In this document: positions 18,937 to 27,745 of the stretch, one piece after another
How the letters are laid out: every line of letters begins with the position of its first letter
Position numbering within the stretch: position 1 is the stretch's first letter
From: Saccharibacter sp. EH611
GTDB taxonomy: Bacteria > Pseudomonadota > Alphaproteobacteria > Acetobacterales > Acetobacteraceae
Length of the DNA: 64,000 nucleotides
Direction: 5' to 3'
Assembly: GCF_009834765.1 (NCBI RefSeq)
Contig: NZ_WVHP01000003.1
Coordinates: 1-64,000 of the forward strand
Notes under the pieces: generated by a model
Told to the model about the DNA's origin: nothing
Database searches by the model: none
Seen by the model: only the letters and a program-made list of their open reading frames with translations
Program-made: the position numbers and the translations under genes

Positions 18937-19782
18937 ATGAAACTCTGCCGCTATGGAGAGCGTAACTCTGAAAAGCCGGGCCTTATCGACCCGGCAGGAC
19001 AACTCCGCGATTTTTCGGGTCTTTATAACGACCTATCACCAGAGAACCTCTCTCCGCATGCCCTCGCACGCATCGCTGAAAAAGATCCAACCTCTTTTCC
19101 TCTCGTCCACGGCACACCGCGTTTTGGCGTGCCTGTCAGTTCCGTATCTAAATGCGTGTGTATTGGGCTCAATTATGCCGACCACGCAGCAGAGGCCGGG
19201 CTGGCCTGCCCAGAAGAACCCATCGTGTTTATGAAAGCACCCTCCGCACTCTGCGGAGCCAACGACCCAACGCTCATCCCACCCCACGCTACGCAAATGG
19301 ACTGGGAGGTCGAGCTTGGCGTGATCATCGGCAGCACAGCACGCTTTGTCAGTGAGGAGAGCGCCCTTGATCATGTCGCGGGTTATTGCGTGTTCAATGA
19401 TATTTCCGAGCGACGTTTTCAAATGCAATCATCCCAATGGGATAAAGGCAAAGGCTGTGACAGCTTCGGCCCCACTGGCCCTTTCCTCGTCACCGCTGAT
19501 GACGTCCCAGACCCGCAGAACCTCCAACTCTGGTTAGCCGTCAACGGCACACGACGGCAGTCGGGCTCAACGGCCACCATGATCTTCACCGTTCGTCAGA
19601 TCATCGCCTATCTCAGCCAGTATATGACCCTTCTGCCCGGCGATATCATCGCGACCGGCACGCCGCCGGGGGTTGGGATGGGCCATAAACCACCGCTTTG
19701 GCTGCAGGAAGGCGATGAGGTGCGGCTTGGCATTGAGGGGCTCGGCACTCAATGCCAAACGCTCATCCGCACGGTGCGCTAA
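18937..19782 (+). CDS. Fumarylacetoacetate hydrolase family protein
   Basis: A 281-residue enzyme of the FAH superfamily (hydrolases, hydratases and decarboxylases of diketo or oxo acids, using a divalent metal). The catalytic domain starts at VCIGLNYADHAAEAG and carries the metal site acidic residues in QMDWEVELGVIIG, followed by GYCVFNDISERRFQ, KGCDSFGPTGPF and the closing motif GDIIATGTPPGVGMG. The N-terminal 65 residues are the small domain usual in ureidoglycolate-lyase-like members. Exact substrate unknown. It follows an MFS carrier by 17 bp and its last 4 bp overlap the convergent oxidoreductase gene. Confidence 0.9.
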   Translation: MKLCRYGERNSEKPGLIDPAGQLRDFSGLYNDLSPENLSPHALARIAEKDPTSFPLVHGTPRFGVPVSSVSKCVCIGLNYADHAAEAGLACPEEPIVFMKAPSALCGANDPTLIPPHATQMDWEVELGVIIGSTARFVSEESALDHVAGYCVFNDISERRFQMQSSQWDKGKGCDSFGPTGPFLVTADDVPDPQNLQLWLAVNGTRRQSGSTATMIFTVRQIIAYLSQYMTLLPGDIIATGTPPGVGMGHKPPLWLQEGDEVRLGIEGLGTQCQTLIRTVR

Positions 19783-21386
19783 AAAGACTGAGCAAGCCAC
19801 TCCGCAACGCGGATTCCATCAATCCCCGCTGAGAGAATACCGCCCGCATAGCCAGCACCCTCTCCGGCGGGGAAAAGCCCACGCAAGGTAGGGCTTTGGC
19901 CCGTTTTATCACGCGAAATCCGCAAGGGAGATGATGTGCGCGTTTCGACACCGGTCATCACGGCATCCTCCATCGCATAACCCTTAATCTTCCGCTCAAA
20001 GAGAGGAAGAGCCTCACGCAAGCTTGCCACGACAAAATCAGGCAAACAACATGCAAGATCTGTCGGTGTCACACCCGGCTGATAAGACGGCACCACACTC
20101 CCTAACTGCGTGGACGCCCGCCCTGCTAAAAAGTCCCCCACACGCTGGGCCGGTGCAAAGTAACGCCCACCACCCGCTTGGAAAGCGGCCTTCTCCCAAT
20201 GTCGCTGGAAGGCAATACCGCTTAACGCATGGTCGGGATAATCCACCCCAGGGCGCACCTCCACCACCATGCCGCTATTGGCGTTCCGCTCCGCACGGGA
20301 ATACTGGCTCATGCCGTTAGTCACGACCTGATCGGCCTCCGACGTTGCCGCAACCACTTGCCCACCCGGGCACATGCAGAAGGAATACACACCACGCCCT
20401 GTTGAGGCATGATGAACCAGCTTATAATCCGCCGCCCCTAAGAGAGGATGCCCCGCTTGCGGCCCAAAACGCGCCACATCAATCACAGATTGCGGATGCT
20501 CAATCCGAACGCCAATGGAGAAGGGTTTGGCTTTCATCTCCACGCCCAGCGTATCAAGCATCGCAAAGGTATCACGCGCTGAATGCCCAACCGCTAAGAT
20601 CACACGATCAGCAGGCAGCTTTTCTCCTGTTGAGAGGCACACCGCACGAAGACACCGTTCGTCCCCCTCACCTTCTGTTTCAAAACCTTCAACACGCGTC
20701 TCAAAGCGATACTCACCGCCCAGCGCTTCAATCTGCGCACGCAAGGACTGAACCACCGTCACAAGACGAAACGTGCCAATATGAGGCTTGGAGAGATAGA
20801 GAATTTCTTCAGGGGCGCCCGCCTTCACGAACTCTTCCAGCACTTTTCGCCCAAGGAAGCGGGGATCAGATACGCCCGAATAAAGCTTACCGTCTGAAAA
20901 CGTGCCAGCGCCACCTTCCCCAAACTGCACATTACTCTCTGCGGTAAAGAGCGACTTTCGCCAGAGTGCAAAGGTATCCGCTGTGCGATTACGCACCGCA
21001 CGCCCTCGCTCAATAATGATCGGCTTCAGCCCCGCCTGGGCAAGCACAAGGGCGGCCAAAAGTCCGCACGGCCCAGCACCAATCACCACAGGACGCAAAG
21101 AAGGCTGCCCCGCGACAGAAGGCGGCTCCCAGCGCATATCAGGCGTAGGACGAATATGAGGGTCTTTTTGATGTTTCTGAAGGAGCTTCTCTTCACCCTT
21201 CACATCACAGTCAAGCGTATAGACCAGCTGAATCCGCCCACGCTTGCGGGCATCATGTCCACGACGAAAAACATGATAGGCACGCACATCCTCAGCCTTC
21301 ACGCCTAAACGCGCGACTAGAGCCTGCTCCAGTGCTTCATCAGTATGGTCAAGCGGTACAGCAAGGTTGCTGACACGAATCATCAA
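19779..21386 (-). CDS. NAD(P)/FAD-dependent dehydrogenase (COG2509-like)
   Basis: A 535-residue flavoprotein with an N-terminal region of about 90 residues (ferredoxin-like or DUF-type) followed by the FAD-binding Rossmann motif VVIGAGPCGLLAALVLAQAG and the ribose-binding acid IIIERG. Further family blocks are NVQFGEGGAGTFSDGKLYSGV, VILAVGHSARDTFAML, VRIEHPQ and the C-terminal FAD motif GLFPAGEGAGYAGGILSAGIDG. It resembles uncharacterised dehydrogenases widely found in bacteria; substrate unknown. Its stop overlaps the convergent upstream operon by 4 bp, and its start region overlaps the end of the UPF0114 gene by 4 bp, so it is translationally coupled to that gene. Confidence 0.88.
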   Translation of the reverse strand: MMIRVSNLAVPLDHTDEALEQALVARLGVKAEDVRAYHVFRRGHDARKRGRIQLVYTLDCDVKGEEKLLQKHQKDPHIRPTPDMRWEPPSVAGQPSLRPVVIGAGPCGLLAALVLAQAGLKPIIIERGRAVRNRTADTFALWRKSLFTAESNVQFGEGGAGTFSDGKLYSGVSDPRFLGRKVLEEFVKAGAPEEILYLSKPHIGTFRLVTVVQSLRAQIEALGGEYRFETRVEGFETEGEGDERCLRAVCLSTGEKLPADRVILAVGHSARDTFAMLDTLGVEMKAKPFSIGVRIEHPQSVIDVARFGPQAGHPLLGAADYKLVHHASTGRGVYSFCMCPGGQVVAATSEADQVVTNGMSQYSRAERNANSGMVVEVRPGVDYPDHALSGIAFQRHWEKAAFQAGGGRYFAPAQRVGDFLAGRASTQLGSVVPSYQPGVTPTDLACCLPDFVVASLREALPLFERKIKGYAMEDAVMTGVETRTSSPLRISRDKTGQSPTLRGLFPAGEGAGYAGGILSAGIDGIRVAEWLAQSF

Positions 21387-22000
21387 TGTTTCTCCGAGTG
21401 CGATGTCTCACCCTGTGTGGGTTTATGTTCCGCAATCTTATCCATCACAGCAACCAGCACACCTGATACAACGAAGGCCATATGAATCCCCACGCTCCAC
21501 GCGAGTGTCCTGTTCGTCATGCTATTGAGACGGAGGAAATCAGCTAAAAGATGGATCGCAGACATGGCCACAATAGAGGCCATCAGCTTGACCTTAATAT
21601 CACCAAACGTCACCTGCCCCATCCAACGCGGGTAATCGACATGATCACGCAGATCGAGCCGTGAGACGTAATTCTCATAGCCTGCAAACATCACAATCAG
21701 CACAAGATTGGCCAAAAGGGCGAGATCAATCATGTCCAATACGGCAACAGACATGTCGTCAAAATCCAAGCTTAAACAATGCAGAACGAGATGCACCATA
21801 AGCTGCATGAATTTAACCAACACCACCACTAATCCACCCACCAATCCGGCATAAATCGGTGCGACCAGCCAACGCGTACTAAAGAAAAGACGCTCAAACC
21901 GATTTTCTAACCGGCCCATTGATGACCCATGAGACGCCCCTTCCTGAGGAGGCACGTGTGGCGATACGGATGAGTGAGAAGAATGAGAAGGCTCTGTCAT
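21383..22000 (-). CDS. UPF0114/YqhA family (TIGR00645) inner-membrane protein
   Basis: About 205 residues from the ATG at 22000 (MTEPSHSSH), although the frame is open to 22075. Four membrane segments are visible (about APIYAGLVGGLVVVLVKF, MIDLALLANLVLIVMFAGYENYVS, LMASIVAMSAIHLLADF and SVGIHMAFVVSGVLVAVMDK), with family phrases FERLFFSTRWLVAPIY and RWMGQVTFGDIKVKL. The N-terminus is Ser/His-rich. Family function is not established. The gene overlaps the next oxidoreductase gene by 4 bp. Confidence 0.88.
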   Translation of the reverse strand: MTEPSHSSHSSVSPHVPPQEGASHGSSMGRLENRFERLFFSTRWLVAPIYAGLVGGLVVVLVKFMQLMVHLVLHCLSLDFDDMSVAVLDMIDLALLANLVLIVMFAGYENYVSRLDLRDHVDYPRWMGQVTFGDIKVKLMASIVAMSAIHLLADFLRLNSMTNRTLAWSVGIHMAFVVSGVLVAVMDKIAEHKPTQGETSHSEKH

Positions 22001-22125
22001 AGGATGTCTCTTTAGGGGCTCTCTGTAAAAACGATCAAGGGAAAAGCGCGAACACTCCCTCTCGTGCTCCATCATAAAACGGAGTTTTAAGGGCGACTAT
22101 GTTTAACCATACTCAATCCGTCACC

Positions 22126-23073
22126 CTGTGATCCTTTATATTTCTTTGCCCCCCTGCTTTGCTTGGTCTTCTTGTTATTGTCCTGTCCTACACGCCTGAG
22201 ACATTTAGGAACTTGAAACACCCTTTAAAGACCTCCAAGTTAAAGACCTCCAAGACATTCACCACCTCATCGCCCAGAAAGCACAACCTTGGTATGGCAC
22301 ATTTCTGATACTACGTCAGAATTCACATGACGCACCATCCTATAGCCCTCACCCGACTGACACTCTTATTCGTGGCACAGCTCCCCATAATCCTAAAGAA
22401 AACGATGCCGCAGCAGCCTATGCGTTCGCGCTTGATTGGCGCCTCACAGGAGACACAACCCGAGCAGCACGCATCCTAAACGCATGGGCATGCCATCTGC
22501 ACCATAGTGACGGCACCCGCTGATAAATATCTGGCATCAGGGCTCTACGGATACCAGCTCGCCATAGCCGCTGAAACATTACGAGATTTCCCGGCTTGCT
22601 CTCATGCTAATCAGAAAACACTCAAGAACATGCTCCTTCATATGTTTGTACCCATGAATAAAGAGTTCCCCCACACTCATAATCACGCCAGCATTGATCA
22701 TTATTGGGCGAATATTAGGAGTTGGAAGCTTTACCCTAAAGAGCACCTCGCCCAAGGTCAGGAAGCTGGACGAAACCAAGGGCATACTCTCATGGGAATA
22801 GGTCTAGCAGGCACCTTATGCCAGATGGTCTGGATTCAAGGGGATGATCTTTTTGCAGCCGATCAGAATCGTCTTCTCGCTGTAACACGTTATGGTGCAC
22901 GCTATGATAGCGGTATGTCTGTACCCTATACCCCCTACCATAACAGTGGGGTCACCCAACCTCATATAGCCCCCAAAGGGAGAGGTGAACAGTATGACCC
23001 CAATAGCGGTTGGCTTCGACCAACTCAGTACGGGTCTCTCCTCTTTTTGACCGCCCATACGCTGGAGAAATGA
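22126..23073 (+). pseudogene. Decayed alginate-lyase-family gene
   Basis: Three pieces in different frames add up to one secreted polysaccharide lyase of the Alginate_lyase (PF05426) type. A signal-like hydrophobic stretch and ETFRNLKHPL lie in one frame (about 22132-22228). The middle piece, in another frame (about 22227-22523), reads LQDIHHLIAQKAQPWYGTFL, then ENDAAAAYAFALDWRLTGDT, and ends in a TGA. The last piece (22507-23073) reads LASGLYGYQLAIAAETLRD, NHASIDHYWANI, GRNQGHTLMGIGLAGT and WIQGDDL. Compared with family members, about 40 residues are also missing after HYWAN. A frameshift near 22207-22230 and another near 22500-22525, plus the internal loss and a premature-looking end, make a functional product unlikely. 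A C6 run at 22149-22154 may hide a further shift. Confidence 0.8.
22225..22254. repeat. Perfect 15-bp tandem duplication
   Basis: ttaaagacctccaag occurs twice back to back (22225-22239 and 22240-22254) within the decayed lyase gene, duplicating five codons without changing frame. It is one of several marks of decay at this locus. Confidence 0.9.
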
Positions 23074-23100
23074 TCATATCTGAAAAGATCATTTTCTTTT
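23068..23100 (+). terminator. Terminator after the lyase pseudogene
   Basis: AAATGATC (23068-23075), an 11-nt loop and GATCATTT (23087-23094) form an 8-bp stem followed by TCTTTT. It overlaps the stop codon of the lyase remnant and separates it from the metal transporter genes. Confidence 0.65.
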
Positions 23101-23197
23101 ATGGTTGTTCTCCTCTAGGAGGGTCATCCTTATATTAGGGTGAGCCCCTACCGCCCAATGGCCTTCCTTACTGTCTTCAGATGAGCAGAGCGTGGAT

Positions 23198-24241
23198 ATG
23201 ACCAGCCAGCAGCCTTCCTCTTCCCACTCCCATGGCCCTGATGCGCATCATCACGACCACACCCATCACCATGGCGGCGGACATCACCACCATGCTCCGG
23301 CCTCCTTTGGGCTCATCTTCGTCTTAAGCATTGTGCTCAATAGCGCCTATATCATCGGGGAAGTCACATGGGGGCTATGGGCGCACTCCCTCTCGCTCCT
23401 TGCAGATGCCGGCCATAATCTTTCCGATGTGCTGGGCTTAGGCGCGGCATGGTTGGCACAATCTCTCGCAAAACGTGCCCCCTCTCAGCAATTTACCTAT
23501 GGGCTTAAACGCGCCACGATTTTAACCGCGCTCGGCAACGCCATCATTCTCCTTCTCGTTACGGGTGGGATTATATGGGAAGCCATCCTCCTGCTCTTCC
23601 ATCCTGAAAATGTGCACGGACAAACGGTCAGTATCGTGGCCTTCGTCGGTATCCTCGTTAATGGCGGGACAGCACTTCTGCTCATGCGTGGGGCTCATCA
23701 TGACCTAAACATGCGTGGGGCTTTCCTCCACATGGCTTCCGATGCGCTGATGGCTCTCAGTGTGGTCATTGCCGGGGGGCTCATTATGCTCACAGGCTAT
23801 ACGATCATTGATCCATTAATCAGCTTGGCCGTATCGGCCATTATCATTTGGAGCACATGGTCTCTTCTGCACCAATCACTCGGCCTTGCCCTTGATGGTG
23901 TGCCCGCTGGAACAGATATTGCCGAAGTCTCTCAAGCTCTGCGTGATATTCCCGGGGTCGCTGATAGCCACCATCTCCATATTTGGCCTGTCAGCACAAC
24001 AGAAACAGCCCTCACCGTTCATCTTGTGCTCAGTCCTTTCCCCACAACCTACTCCCTTACAGAAGGGGCAGAAGCAACACAGAAAATCTTGACAGAAGCA
24101 CAACAGCTATTACAGGAACGTTTTTCCATTGCGCATCCGACCCTTCAGATAGACCCTCTACCCGACACGTCACTATGCGCCACAGAAAGCTGTTCATCTT
24201 CTCCTGAGCCAGATGCACCACACACACATGCCCATCCGTAA
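23198..24241 (+). CDS. Cation diffusion facilitator, CzcD/ZitB-like
   Basis: A proton-coupled exporter of Zn2+ or related divalent cations in the inner membrane, about 347 residues. The N-terminus before the first membrane segment is very rich in His and Asp (HSHGPDAHHHDHTHHHGG), a metal-capturing arm, and the C-terminus ends in HTHAHP. The transport site is intact: LLADAGHNLSD in segment 2 (H and D) and HMASDAL in segment 5 (H and D). A cytoplasmic domain with HHLHIWPVSTTETALTVHL follows. Start chosen at ATG 23198; a GTG two codons earlier is possible. The second transporter gene follows by 7 bp. Confidence 0.93.
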   Translation: MTSQQPSSSHSHGPDAHHHDHTHHHGGGHHHHAPASFGLIFVLSIVLNSAYIIGEVTWGLWAHSLSLLADAGHNLSDVLGLGAAWLAQSLAKRAPSQQFTYGLKRATILTALGNAIILLLVTGGIIWEAILLLFHPENVHGQTVSIVAFVGILVNGGTALLLMRGAHHDLNMRGAFLHMASDALMALSVVIAGGLIMLTGYTIIDPLISLAVSAIIIWSTWSLLHQSLGLALDGVPAGTDIAEVSQALRDIPGVADSHHLHIWPVSTTETALTVHLVLSPFPTTYSLTEGAEATQKILTEAQQLLQERFSIAHPTLQIDPLPDTSLCATESCSSSPEPDAPHTHAHP

Positions 24242-24248
24242 CTGACAT

Positions 24249-25187
24249 ATGCCTTCTTCTCTGACCCCAACAGCGCCATCTCCCCTCCGCTTACGCATTG
24301 CTCGTCTGTCGATCTTTGTCAGCGTCATTGTCTTGGCCGTCAAATATAGCGCTTATTATGTTTCCGGCTCTGGGGCTCTTTTGTCTGATGCTATTGAGAC
24401 GATCCTGAATGTCGTCGCCTCCATCGGCACATTATGGGCAGTCTCCTTCGCAGCTCGCCCTGCCGACGACAATCATCAATATGGGCATGGAAAAGCAGAA
24501 TATTTATGGGCTGTTATCGAAGGCGTTCTCGTCGTCCTCGCCGCTTTAGGTATTCTCCTCATCGCCTTGCATGACGCGCTCCACCCGATGCCCATTGATG
24601 CACCCTTTTACGGAGTGGCTCTCAATGCCCTCGCAGGGGTGATCAATTTAGTCTGGGCCCGAATCATGATCTCAATCGGGCGGCGCCACACCTCTCAAGC
24701 CCTACTCTCCGCCGGTGAGCATGTGCAGTCAGACGTTTGGGCAAGCTTGGCCCTGCTTATTGGCGTTTCACTTATCCCGTTTATCCATTGGAATGGGCTA
24801 GATCCGCTTCTCTCAGCGCTTGTCGCCCTTAATGTCCTCTGGACGGGCTTTTGCATGATGCGCCGCTCCATGTCTGGCCTGATGGATGAAGTACCTTCTG
24901 CGGACTTAGTAGAAAAACTCCGTCTCCTTATCGCGCAAACAGGCACGGGCGCGCTTGAAGCGCATGATTTACGGATGCGCAAAGTCGGCTCTCTCTTCTT
25001 TGTCGAGTTTCACCTCGTCGTGCCGAACCATATGCAGATCACAGAAGCACACGATATTTGTGACCGTATTGAGGCCGCCTTCCGTCACGAACTGGGGCAA
25101 GCATCTATCCATATTCATGTAGAACCTGAGAAAATGTCCAAACGCCACGAACCCGGCCAAAATAGCGTTCTCGTTCTTTCCTCTTAA
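24249..25187 (+). CDS. Cation diffusion facilitator, FieF-like
   Basis: A second CDF-family metal exporter, 312 residues, in tandem with the first. Segments include SIFVSVIVLAVKYSAYYVSG and VIEGVLVVLAALGILLIAL, and the family phrase RPADDNHQYGHGKAEYLWAV is present. In segment 2 the site residues read SDAIETILN, so the second FieF aspartate is Asn, whereas the segment 5 pair (HVQSDVWAS) is intact. This variant is common in a CDF subgroup and may shift metal preference (Zn, Fe, Mn or Co). The C-terminal metal-sensing domain (HDLRMRKVGSLFFVEFHLVV) is present. The 7-bp spacing implies co-transcription with the upstream exporter. Confidence 0.92.
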   Translation: MPSSLTPTAPSPLRLRIARLSIFVSVIVLAVKYSAYYVSGSGALLSDAIETILNVVASIGTLWAVSFAARPADDNHQYGHGKAEYLWAVIEGVLVVLAALGILLIALHDALHPMPIDAPFYGVALNALAGVINLVWARIMISIGRRHTSQALLSAGEHVQSDVWASLALLIGVSLIPFIHWNGLDPLLSALVALNVLWTGFCMMRRSMSGLMDEVPSADLVEKLRLLIAQTGTGALEAHDLRMRKVGSLFFVEFHLVVPNHMQITEAHDICDRIEAAFRHELGQASIHIHVEPEKMSKRHEPGQNSVLVLSS

Positions 25188-25345
25188 TCCCAGCCGGCCG
25201 CCTACAGGCTGTGGTGTCCTGTAAAGCACGCACGCTTATAAATACCGCCAAGCCCCCTTGACCCTCCTACCTTTCAACTGGCAGGAGCGAGCAGAGGTGC
25301 TGTGCACGCTAAATACTGCTCTTTTTCGTCTGGATATGCTGAGCC

Positions 25346-26749
25346 GTGGCCGATTCTGCCTCTTCCCCCTCGCCTTCTCGTCACTCTATGCGGCGGCGTA
25401 ACCGTATTACGCACTTACGACGCTCAGCTCGCACCCGAACGACTCAATGGCGACGCTCCGTGCTCTGCTGGATTGCTGCGATTATTGTCGGCCTCGTCGC
25501 CGTCGGTTTTGCGGGCCTGGCAAACCAAGCCAGCCTCCTTTGCCACCGTCTGATGAACTGGCATCCTTGGGTCATGCTCTTTGTCGCCCCAGCCGGGTTG
25601 GCCCTTTCAACATGGCTAACACGCACTTTCTTCCAAGGTGCGCAAGGATCGGGTATCCCTCAAGCCATCGCGACCCTTCATATCGAGAATTTCAGTGTTG
25701 TTGACCGAATTTTAGCCCTGCGCACAGCTCTTGGGAAAATTCTTCTCACCACATTAGGCCTTGTCTGTGGCGCGTCCATCGGGCGTGAAGGCCCCACTGT
25801 GCAAGTAGGTGCTGCCATTATGCACGCCTTCTCCCGCTTAATGGGTCATGCCAATATCTCCGCACGGCGTGGGATGATCCTTGCTGGTGGAGCGGCCGGG
25901 GTTTCAGCCGCGTTTAATACCCCACTCGCAGGAATTGTCTTCGCTATTGAGGAACTCTCTCATTCTTTTGAACAACGCACCTCTGGCACCACGCTGACAG
26001 GGGTTGTGCTCTCTGGTGTGACCGCGATCGCCCTCGTCGGTAACTACACCTATTTTGGCCATACAACCGTTGACGTTCCCATCGGCACAGCATGGATCGC
26101 TGTGTTGGCCTGCGGTATTTTAGGCGGACTAACTGGCGGTCTCTTTTCCGCTATCCTCATGAAAGCATCGCAAGGACTACCCGGCACGTTCGGTCGTTTC
26201 ACACGTGAACACCCTATCAGCTTTGCCGCCCTTTGCGGCCTCCTCCTCGCGATTATTGGGATCATCTCTGGGGGGGCAACCTATGGTACGGGGTATGAAC
26301 AAGCACGCTCCATCATTGTAGGGCATGAGCATTACCCCGCGTCATTCTTCATCTACAAATATCTGGCAACGATCATTTCTTATTGCTCGGGCATTCCCGG
26401 TGGACTTTTTGCCCCCTCCCTGTCTATTGGCGCGTCTATTGGCGGCTGGGTGGCTCAATTCCTGCCTCATACTGCCCCGGGCGCCGTTGTTCTACTCGGG
26501 ATGGTCGCGTATTTCTGCGGAGTTGTACAATCACCACTCACAGCAACCGTCATTGTGATGGAAATGTGCGATAACCAGCAAGTCACACTCGCCCTGCTGG
26601 CCACATCCTTCCTCGCTTTTGGTGTTTCCCGCATGGTGTGCTCTCACTCGCTTTACAGTCGCTTGGCAGACCGTTTTATGGATGCACAAGAACAAACATT
26701 GCAAAAAAAGAACTTTGAGGACTACAAACAAAAGAAAAAACCAGAATAA
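25346..26749 (+). CDS. ClC-family chloride channel/antiporter
   Basis: A voltage-gated-chloride-channel family inner-membrane protein, 467 residues from a GTG at 25346; an ATG at 25388 is an alternative start. The anion-path motifs are present: GSGIPQ, GREGPTVQ with the gating glutamate, and GGLFAPSLSIGASIGG. GREGP rather than the GMEGP/GREGT forms seen in fluoride exporters argues for Cl-/H+ exchange. The N-terminal 35 residues are strongly basic and the C-terminus ends in a lysine-rich tail (KKNFEDYKQKKKPE). The band-7 gene follows closely. Confidence 0.9.
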   Translation: MADSASSPSPSRHSMRRRNRITHLRRSARTRTTQWRRSVLCWIAAIIVGLVAVGFAGLANQASLLCHRLMNWHPWVMLFVAPAGLALSTWLTRTFFQGAQGSGIPQAIATLHIENFSVVDRILALRTALGKILLTTLGLVCGASIGREGPTVQVGAAIMHAFSRLMGHANISARRGMILAGGAAGVSAAFNTPLAGIVFAIEELSHSFEQRTSGTTLTGVVLSGVTAIALVGNYTYFGHTTVDVPIGTAWIAVLACGILGGLTGGLFSAILMKASQGLPGTFGRFTREHPISFAALCGLLLAIIGIISGGATYGTGYEQARSIIVGHEHYPASFFIYKYLATIISYCSGIPGGLFAPSLSIGASIGGWVAQFLPHTAPGAVVLLGMVAYFCGVVQSPLTATVIVMEMCDNQQVTLALLATSFLAFGVSRMVCSHSLYSRLADRFMDAQEQTLQKKNFEDYKQKKKPE

Positions 26750-26771
26750 CTTTCTGAAAGCTGGGTTCTTT

Positions 26772-27686
26772 ATGGTTCCTTTTCTCATTGTCCTTTGCGC
26801 TATTGTCTTTGGCGTTTTGCTTTATATTTGGCAGCATATCTTTGTCGTCCACGGACAAACAGCTCTCGTGACCGAACAATTTGGTGTGCCCATTAAACGG
26901 GCTCTCTACCCGGGGCTACGCATCTTGCTGCCTTTCCGCCGGGTCGTAAACCGCGTGGATCTCAAACAAACGCAGATTGAACGCAACAGCCAAGTAAAAA
27001 CACAGGATGACGCGTTTCTCTCTATTCAATGGGTGGTTCGCTTTAGTGTCAAACCAACCGATGAAGCCATTCTAGCCTATACCTACAAGGTGGCTGATCC
27101 CGTCAGTCAGCTCATCTGGCGCGTAGAAAATGAGCTGCGCCAGATTATTCACTCCATGACTTTACAAGACCTCTACGCGCAAAAAGACCAGATCTCACAA
27201 CGTATTATTGGTGATCAGGCTAAAAATGCCCTCGAAACCGGCATGCAGATTGATGACGTGGTCATTGAGCAGCCCATGCCGCCACCCGATGTCATGGCGG
27301 CCATGAATAACCAAATCGCCGCTTTGTCACGCCAGAAGGCCGCCGCGGCTGAAGCAGAAGCAGAACGTCTGCGGCGCGTTGGGCTCGCCAAAGCAGAAAG
27401 TGAAAGTAAGGAGCTGCAAGGCCAAGGGATCGCCAAACAACGCCTCGCTATTGCGACAGGCTTCAAGGAGAGCTTTGAGCTGATGCAAGAAGGGCTCCCT
27501 TCTGCTTCATCTCATGAAATTATGACGTTGATGCATAAAACCATTGAGGCAGATATGGTCTCTACCGCATCTGCCGATGGGAAATCGACGATCATTTTCA
27601 TCCCCACCGGTATGACAACCAATGGCAGTGCAGGCTCGCTTGCTTCCCTCGCAACACAGCTTAGCAGCGAACAAAAGGCCGTATAG
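26772..27686 (+). CDS. SPFH/band-7 (stomatin/prohibitin-like) membrane protein
   Basis: About 304 residues from the ATG at 26772; the frame is open further upstream inside the channel gene, but the ATG just before the hydrophobic segment VPFLIVLCAIVFGVLLYIW fits the family. After this anchor comes a band-7 domain (VVHGQTALVTEQFGVPIKR, GLRILLPF, VKTQDDAFLSIQWVVRFSV), then a helical region rich in Ala, Glu and Arg (RQKAAAAEAEAERLRRVGLA) typical of oligomeric SPFH proteins. These organise membrane microdomains or protease complexes; the specific partner is unknown. It starts 22 bp after the ClC gene. Confidence 0.88.
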   Translation: MVPFLIVLCAIVFGVLLYIWQHIFVVHGQTALVTEQFGVPIKRALYPGLRILLPFRRVVNRVDLKQTQIERNSQVKTQDDAFLSIQWVVRFSVKPTDEAILAYTYKVADPVSQLIWRVENELRQIIHSMTLQDLYAQKDQISQRIIGDQAKNALETGMQIDDVVIEQPMPPPDVMAAMNNQIAALSRQKAAAAEAEAERLRRVGLAKAESESKELQGQGIAKQRLAIATGFKESFELMQEGLPSASSHEIMTLMHKTIEADMVSTASADGKSTIIFIPTGMTTNGSAGSLASLATQLSSEQKAV

Positions 27687-27702
27687 AAAGCTCTGTTCTT
27701 TG

Positions 27703-27740
27703 AAACGCTTTCCCTCGCATCACACAAGGGAAAGCGTTTT
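27703..27740. terminator. Bidirectional terminator between the band-7 and WD40 genes
   Basis: AAACGCTTTCCCT (27703-27715) pairs perfectly with AGGGAAAGCGTTT (27727-27739) across an 11-nt loop, a 13-bp stem between convergent genes. Flanking T and A runs are short, and it can serve both strands. Confidence 0.8.
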
Positions 27741-27745
27741 CGTGC

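Noticed and set aside
20345-20947. Plus-strand frame of 200 codons
   Set aside because: Antisense to the FAD oxidoreductase, Arg/Pro/His-rich composition, no family resemblance.
23101-23197. yybP-ykoY (Mn2+) riboswitch before the CDF pair
   Set aside because: The conserved loops of the motif are not recognisable in this short stretch.
25188-25345. Fluoride riboswitch before the ClC gene
   Set aside because: I could not find the conserved fluoride aptamer pattern, and the channel has the chloride-type GREGP motif.
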